DNA of 9,854 nucleotides from contig JAFQOB010000198.1 in the NCBI GenBank assembly GCA_017395725.1, forward strand, positions 1 to 9,854, given 5' to 3'. This document shows positions 6,200 through 9,854 of this stretch, in pieces (the stretch's first letter is position 1; each line of letters begins with the position of its first letter). The position numbers were made by a program, and so were the translations under genes. Source of the DNA: Clostridia bacterium (lineage in GTDB: Bacteria > Bacillota_A > Clostridia > Oscillospirales > CAG-272). The notes beneath the pieces are model-generated. The model was given only the letters and a program-made list of their open reading frames with translations, had not been told where the DNA came from and did no database searches.

Positions 6200-6314
6200 G
6201 ATTTGAATATAAAACTGCTTTACGGTAGGCACCCCAACTGCGAGGAATTTTTTTGCAAACTTTATAATTCGTACAAATTATATTTTAGTATATAGAGGTA
6301 AAGTTTTTGAGGGG

Positions 6315-6342
6315 GTGGGAACTTTTTTCAAAAATTTCCCAC
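6315..6342. repeat. Small palindrome GTGGGAA...TTCCCAC
   Basis: GTGGGAA (6315-6321) and TTCCCAC (6336-6342) flank TTTTT/AAAAA, giving a 12-pair hairpin with one mismatch and a 2-base loop. It lies between the terminal repeat of the hairpin element and the phosphoesterase terminator. The stretch 6255-6314 shows nothing further. Confidence 0.55.
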
Positions 6343-6355
6343 AAAAATATACAGA

Positions 6356-6381
6356 AAGACCACCGATTGTTCGGTGGTCTT
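6356..6381 (-). terminator. Rho-independent terminator of the phosphoesterase gene
   Basis: Perfect 11-bp stem AAGACCACCGA/TCGGTGGTCTT with a 4-base loop, nine bases beyond the minus-strand stop codon. On the minus strand it is followed by TCTGTATATTTTT. Confidence 0.8.
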
Positions 6382-6389
6382 AAAAATTA

Positions 6390-8177
6390 TTATTTAGCTT
6401 CGGATTTCTTTTTCTTTCCGAGAATAAAACCGACAACAAATCCAACAACTAAACCGCCAACGGTTCCGACAATTATTAAGGGGTCAAAGCCTGTTGCTTC
6501 GGGTTCTTTTTTGTTGTTTTCATCTGTAGTTTCGGGAACAGAAGTATCTGGAGTATCAGTTGTTTCTTGGGTTTCAGGTTCGGTTTCTGTGGGAACGGCA
6601 GAAGCTTCTACAACAGCAAGATCGATGCTGAACTGGTTTTCTTCGAGATAGTAGGCATTGTTTGCAGTTGAGATATATTCAACGTCAACGTGGCTACCGT
6701 CTTCGGAGAAGTAAAGCATAGCAACGAGACCTGCACCGCCGAAGGTTTTATCTGTATGCTGAGGGTCAATAAGCATTTGTGTAACAACGTTGCCGTTTTC
6801 GCCCTTAGTTTGAGTAGTTACAATTTTATCGTAGGGGTCGTGTCCTGAAAGAACGAGAACGATATTTTTGTGTTTTTTAACGAACTTGTTCCAGATATCG
6901 TCACCGTCGTTGTGACCGCCGAGGTTGGAAGCAGCGGCGTTGTCGCCCTTATCAAGAGTTGTACCGTCGTGATAGAGGTAGACGTGTGTAGTAACTATAA
7001 CGTTGTGGTCAGGATTTTCGCTTACAATTTTATTTGCCCATTCAAGAACCTCATCAGAGGGACCCATATCGAGATTAACCAACAAATACTTGTTGTTACC
7101 TGCAACGAACTTGTGGTATGTATTGAGCATAGTGCCGTCAAAACTGCCTGTTACTTTTGAGCCGTATTCAGAGTAGGGGAAGTACTTGTTAAGCTTTTCG
7201 GCAGAGTCGTGGTTTCCGCGAACGATTGAGTAGGGAACAGAGCTGTCAAGCATTTTCATAAGATTTTTAGCGAGAGTCCATTCTGAAGGCTGGTCCTTGT
7301 CGGTGATATCACCCAAGCCCATAACGTATTTGATTTTTTTAGCTTCAACATTTGATGCAATCCAGCTGTAGAGTGAAACGAGCTTATCTTGATAGTAATA
7401 GTTAAGAGTTTGCGTGTCGCCGACTACAGCAAAAGAATAAGCGTAGTCAGTTACGGGTTCTTTTTCGAGCCAAGGATTTCTTGAAGAGAAGTCGGGGCCT
7501 GAACCGTTTACGTCTTTAAGAACTTTAGCATCTTGAACGACGTTGTATGAACCGATAAGGTTATCTTTATCGAGTGTACCGGCAGCATCAGCTTTAATTT
7601 CTGCAGCCGAACGAATATCGGAGTAGAAAGCAACGTTCTTTATGCTGCCTTTAAAATACTGTGCGTTTTCGGGACGGTTATCTCCGCCGATACAAGTGCT
7701 TGATTTCAAGGTGAGAGAAGCGGGAGAAGCTTTAACCAAGGTCTGAGCTTCTTCGCCGTTAACGTAACAGATGAGCTCTTCGGAAACGGAATCTTTAACT
7801 ATAGCCAAGTGAACCCATTCGCCCGTATAGACGTTAACCTTGTTAAAGATAAAACTATAGGTAGTTTTGTTTGAGTCGATGAAATAAAGACGAGGGTTAC
7901 CGTTTTGGTGGATTTCAAAGCTGAAGCACGCAGTTGTCATATTGAGGAAGTCGCCTGCGATAACACCGCCTCTTGTAGTAGCGGCAGTACCTTCGGGAAA
8001 ACGAATAGTTGCTTCGTAAGTAGAAGGAAGCTTAGAAAGAGGGCTGCTTGTAAAGAAGAGGTCTTCTTTAGTAAAAGTTGCACCTTCTTCGGTAGCAGCA
8101 ACCGCCCCAAAGGAAGTGAAGCAAGAAACTATTAAGAAGATTGATAGGAATAGTGCTGTGATTTTTGTTTTGTTCAT
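6390..8177 (-). CDS. Secreted, membrane-anchored LamG-like/calcineurin-like phosphoesterase
   Basis: A 595-residue exported protein. Residues 1-28 are a signal peptide (NKTK, hydrophobic core, AVAA). Residues about 50-200 look like a LamG/concanavalin-type beta-sandwich (FSFEIHQNGNPRLYF, WVHLAIVKD, ICYVNGE, GSIKNVAFYSDIRSAAEI). Residues about 247-500 are a calcineurin-type metallophosphatase: VVGDTQ (D254, Q256), GLGDITD (D290), VRGNHD (N322, H323), VTTHVY (H398), LSGHDPYD (H446), together the expected two-metal site. In the first motif Gln replaces the usual His of DxH. After a Thr/Glu/Pro-rich linker (about 527-562), a Gly/Val-rich membrane helix (565-587) and KKKK tail anchor the C-terminus; there is no LPXTG motif. 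The domain thus faces outward. The natural substrate (nucleotide, phosphodiester or other) cannot be read from sequence. It is a single-gene unit with ATG preceded by AAAGGAG (plus-strand 8185-8191). Confidence 0.9.
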   Translation of the reverse strand: MNKTKITALFLSIFLIVSCFTSFGAVAATEEGATFTKEDLFFTSSPLSKLPSTYEATIRFPEGTAATTRGGVIAGDFLNMTTACFSFEIHQNGNPRLYFIDSNKTTYSFIFNKVNVYTGEWVHLAIVKDSVSEELICYVNGEEAQTLVKASPASLTLKSSTCIGGDNRPENAQYFKGSIKNVAFYSDIRSAAEIKADAAGTLDKDNLIGSYNVVQDAKVLKDVNGSGPDFSSRNPWLEKEPVTDYAYSFAVVGDTQTLNYYYQDKLVSLYSWIASNVEAKKIKYVMGLGDITDKDQPSEWTLAKNLMKMLDSSVPYSIVRGNHDSAEKLNKYFPYSEYGSKVTGSFDGTMLNTYHKFVAGNNKYLLVNLDMGPSDEVLEWANKIVSENPDHNVIVTTHVYLYHDGTTLDKGDNAAASNLGGHNDGDDIWNKFVKKHKNIVLVLSGHDPYDKIVTTQTKGENGNVVTQMLIDPQHTDKTFGGAGLVAMLYFSEDGSHVDVEYISTANNAYYLEENQFSIDLAVVEASAVPTETEPETQETTDTPDTSVPETTDENNKKEPEATGFDPLIIVGTVGGLVVGFVVGFILGKKKKSEAK

Positions 8178-8216
8178 AGTGTGTCTCCTTTGTGATATAT
8201 CGATAATAACAGTATC

Positions 8217-8245
8217 ATTATACTACATTTTTCACTAATATGCAA
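8217..8245 (-). promoter_or_regulatory. Promoter of the phosphoesterase gene
   Basis: On the minus strand: -35 TTGCAT (plus 8240-8245), 17-base spacer, -10 TATAAT (plus 8217-8222). The -10 box lies about 40 bases before the start codon. The AT-rich stretch 8246-8312 behind it holds nothing else I can name. Confidence 0.75.
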
Positions 8246-8314
8246 TAAGAAAAAAATAATATTAAAATAAAGGATTTTTTTAGTGTATTGAATATATTTA
8301 TTGTAAAAAAACAA

Positions 8315-8340
8315 AAACCACTGCAATGAAACAGTGGTTT
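8315..8340 (-). terminator. tRNA terminator
   Basis: AAACCACTG/CAGTGGTTT, 9-bp perfect stem with an 8-base loop. On the minus strand it is followed by TTGTTTTTTT and begins one base after the CCA end of the tRNA fragment. This is the usual arrangement downstream of a tRNA gene. Confidence 0.85.
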
Positions 8341-8341
8341 C

Positions 8342-8382
8342 TGGCACCCGCAACAGGAATCGAACCTGTAACTAACCCTTAG
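8342..8382 (-). pseudogene. tRNA 3'-end fragment (probably tRNA-Arg) / integration attachment site
   Basis: On the minus strand the bases read CTAAGGGTTAGTT, then a perfect T arm ACAGG-TTCGATT-CCTGT, an acceptor strand TGCGGGT, discriminator G and encoded CCA. The 5' half (acceptor 5' strand, D arm, 5' anticodon stem) is absent from the bases beyond 8382. A tRNA needs a matching ACCCGCA or GCCCGCA strand there and I see none. The break falls in the anticodon loop: CT-AA-GGGTT fits positions 35-43. With a short variable loop and an anticodon ending CT, this points to tRNA-Arg (CCU or UCU). Such 3' fragments are left when a tyrosine-integrase element inserts in a tRNA gene. The original terminator is still beside the fragment, so the element should lie on the right side. 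Confidence 0.75.
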
Positions 8383-8601
8383 TGAATACCTAGGGGAACG
8401 GCTCTTATATCCCTTATAATGCCTAAAAATCCCCTGCTGTCAGGGGATTTTTAAGGTTAAAGTGTTATCTTGTGTTACGCTGTTACCGCTGGTTTTATGC
8501 TGTTTTCCATTGTTTGATTAGCAGGCAATTAGCAAAAACTATGATTTTGGGGTAGAGGTAATAGGCGTGTAAAATGCTACGGTGTTACCGAAAATACCTT
8601 T
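8383..8601. other. Non-coding edge of the putative integrated element
   Basis: No convincing reading frame on either strand. Besides the terminator at 8425-8452, the stretch holds repeated GTTAC-type words: TGTTACGCTGTTACCGCT near 8473-8490 and GTGTTACCG at 8582-8590. Repeated short words beside an att site can be integrase arm-binding sites, but this is only suggestive. No integrase gene is visible. Confidence 0.35.
8425..8452. terminator. Bidirectional intrinsic terminator
   Basis: AAAAATCCCCTG (8425-8436), loop CTGT, CAGGGGATTTTT (8441-8452): a perfect 12-bp stem with A-run and T-run. It lies 150 bases beyond the ligase stop codon on the minus strand and 42 bases from the tRNA fragment. 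It would stop ligase transcripts before they reach the tRNA terminator and phosphoesterase gene. Confidence 0.85.
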
Positions 8602-9854
8602 TTATAATTTCTCTGCTTCTTTTTCAAGTGTTAAGTAGTCTACCTTGCCAACTTTTGTATGAGGGAAACTATCTACAAAGATGTATCTTACAGGGCGATA
8701 TACGTCTTGAAGGTTACTTTCGCAGAGAGTACCCAATTCGCTTTCCAATGTAATTTTGTCTACATTGGCTTTGGGTATTATATATGCAACAGGAACTTGG
8801 TTTAAATTAACATCATCTATCGGCACAACGGCGCAGTTTTCTACACCTCGATGTTTTAATAATTCTTTTTCTATATCAAGACTGAAGACTTTTTTCTGAA
8901 TGCCGTTTTTAATGCATAACATATATCTTTTTAATCTGCCGCTGATATGGATAAATCCATTTTCTGATATGTAACCCAAATCTCCAGAATGAATCCACAT
9001 TTTTCCGTCTTTATGCTTTTTCAAAATGTTTTCTGTTTCTGTCGGGTTGTTTATATAACCTTCCATTGTAGAAGGAGTGTAAATGCAAATTTCACCCTCT
9101 TGGCCGATTTTTAATTCTTCGCCTGTTTCAACATCAAAGGCAGAAACAATGTTTTTTACAAACGGGGCGCCAACACTACCAAACTCGTATTTGTCTTTAT
9201 AATTCACAGAAACGGCAGCGCCAACTTCTGTCATACCATAACCATTCATCAAGAGGTAAGGACTACCACATTTTTTAAGATAATCATTGATTTTGTTTTC
9301 AATGTTTTCTCTTAATGTATCACCACCAGAAATGGGTGCAATGAAATACGACAAATCAAGTTTTTGGTTTTCATCAGCAAAGGCTTCCCAAAAGGCAGGA
9401 CCATACATAATATGATTGGGATTGAACTTCTTGCAGAGTTGTGCAATAGAATCAGCCATAGGAATACGAACTATCAAGGTCATACCAACAGATAGCGGTA
9501 TCATGAGAGAGCAAGTAACACCGTAGGCAATAAATAACGGCAATACTTGAATCCATTTGCTTTCACGATACAATTCCTTTTCGCCAATAATGTATTGTTC
9601 AGCGACTGCAATTACGGCCTTGTTGCTTAAAGCAACACCTTTCGAACCACCTGTTGTACCACCAGTATATGTAATAATGGAGATTGCATTGGGGTTATGC
9701 GTTGTTTTAGAATTGCCATTTGATTTTTTGATAAAGTCATTCCATGAAATAAACACATTATCTTTCGGCAACGGTAAGGGGTTAATCTTTTTGAACACCC
9801 TCGCACCGAATCTGTTAAAAGCAGACATTGACTCGGTAACATTAGCAACAATGA
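8602..9854 (-). CDS. AMP-forming acyl/aryl ligase of the ANL superfamily, C-terminal part (5' end outside window)
   Basis: Adenylating enzyme that activates a carboxylic acid as acyl-AMP, usually to pass it to CoA or a carrier-protein thiol. The frame is open to the right edge, reading IVANVTES before the ATG at 9828, so that ATG is internal. Residues below are counted from it. P-loop A3 YTGGTTGGSKG (54-64), A5 GYGMTEVG (196-203), A7 HSGDLGY (280-286), hinge A8 ISGRLKR (295-301), A10 TKVGKVDY with catalytic Lys395. About 130-180 N-terminal residues should lie beyond the window. The hinge region after GRLKRYM is divergent from the common GRxKD pattern, so substrate cannot be inferred. Glutamine is CAA in 7 of 8 codons, against 2 of about 18 in the helicase, consistent with a different origin. 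It lies on the island side of the tRNA fragment; partner genes are outside the window. Confidence 0.9.
   Translation of the reverse strand, partial: IVANVTESMSAFNRFGARVFKKINPLPLPKDNVFISWNDFIKKSNGNSKTTHNPNAISIITYTGGTTGGSKGVALSNKAVIAVAEQYIIGEKELYRESKWIQVLPLFIAYGVTCSLMIPLSVGMTLIVRIPMADSIAQLCKKFNPNHIMYGPAFWEAFADENQKLDLSYFIAPISGGDTLRENIENKINDYLKKCGSPYLLMNGYGMTEVGAAVSVNYKDKYEFGSVGAPFVKNIVSAFDVETGEELKIGQEGEICIYTPSTMEGYINNPTETENILKKHKDGKMWIHSGDLGYISENGFIHISGRLKRYMLCIKNGIQKKVFSLDIEKELLKHRGVENCAVVPIDDVNLNQVPVAYIIPKANVDKITLESELGTLCESNLQDVYRPVRYIFVDSFPHTKVGKVDYLTLEKEAEKL

Larger units (their letters stand above)
5887..6254. mobile_element. 368-bp non-coding element with 16-bp terminal inverted repeats and a hairpin array
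   Basis: The ends are AAAAAAACTCCTCGCA (5887-5902) and TGCGAGGAATTTTTTT (6239-6254), inverted copies matching at 15 of 16 bases. The interior holds many small hairpins: CGACCTGC/GCAGGTCG (5907-5928), the array at 5936-6105, CACACTAT...ATAGTGTG (6140-6169) and a perfect 12-bp stem AAAAAGGACGAG/CTCGTCCTTTTT (6171-6199) able to terminate transcription on either strand. It starts two bases after the trpB stop codon and probably supplies its terminator. No transposase is encoded. It looks like a non-autonomous, MITE-like element. I see no clear target duplication. Confidence 0.65.

Noticed and set aside
6032..6232. 66-residue minus-strand frame in the hairpin element
   Set aside because: It reads through hairpin arms and a terminator stem and shows no recognisable protein features. 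It is best explained as a by-product of the repeat.
6307..6651. 114-residue plus-strand frame opposite the phosphoesterase C-terminus
   Set aside because: It is antisense to the Thr/Glu/Pro-rich linker and membrane anchor. Its Ser/Val/Thr-rich composition is the mirror of that low-complexity coding sequence.

Overview
The window looks like chromosome from a low-to-moderate GC, anaerobic, gut-type Clostridia (Firmicutes; Oscillospiraceae/Ruminococcaceae-like). This is inferred from strong AAAGGAG-type ribosome binding sites, consensus TTGACA-17-TATAAT promoters, T-box and cobalamin riboswitch control, an ECF-type vitamin transporter and several palindromic intergenic repeats typical of these genomes. 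I could not run a search, so the taxon is an inference.

Layout, left to right. (1) 1-2289 (+): the 3' part of a PcrA/UvrD-type DNA helicase, open at the left edge. (2) 2290-2660: a spacer with a palindromic MITE-like element and a terminator. (3) 2694-4072 (+): a probable vitamin B12 uptake operon, made of promoter, cobalamin riboswitch, DUF4430 (transcobalamin-like) lipoprotein, ECF transporter S component and terminator; the two genes overlap by one base. (4) 4094-4185: a second palindromic element ending in a T-run. (5) 4203-5884 (+): consensus promoter, tryptophan-type T-box leader with terminator, a 12-residue reading frame containing one Trp codon, and trpB standing alone without trpA. 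(6) 5887-6254: a 368-bp element bounded by 16-bp inverted repeats and filled with small hairpins joined by repeated GATGTT/CATCA linkers. (7) 8245-6356 (-): an independent transcription unit for a secreted, membrane-anchored phosphoesterase with an N-terminal LamG-like domain, with its own promoter and terminator. (8) 8315-8382 (-): a tRNA terminator and the 3' 41 bases of a tRNA (probably Arg) whose 5' half is missing. This is the signature of an integrated element in a tRNA gene. (9) 8383-9854: the putative island side, holding a noncoding edge and the C-terminal part of an AMP-forming acyl/aryl ligase on the minus strand, cut by the right edge and using glutamine codons unlike the genes to the left.

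The two plus-strand units share a logic: each makes or imports a costly nutrient (B12, tryptophan) under an RNA sensor of that nutrient. The most interesting points are the B12-riboswitch lipoprotein/S-component pair, the T-box plus possible Trp leader peptide before an orphan trpB, the hairpin-array element, and the tRNA-fragment island boundary.
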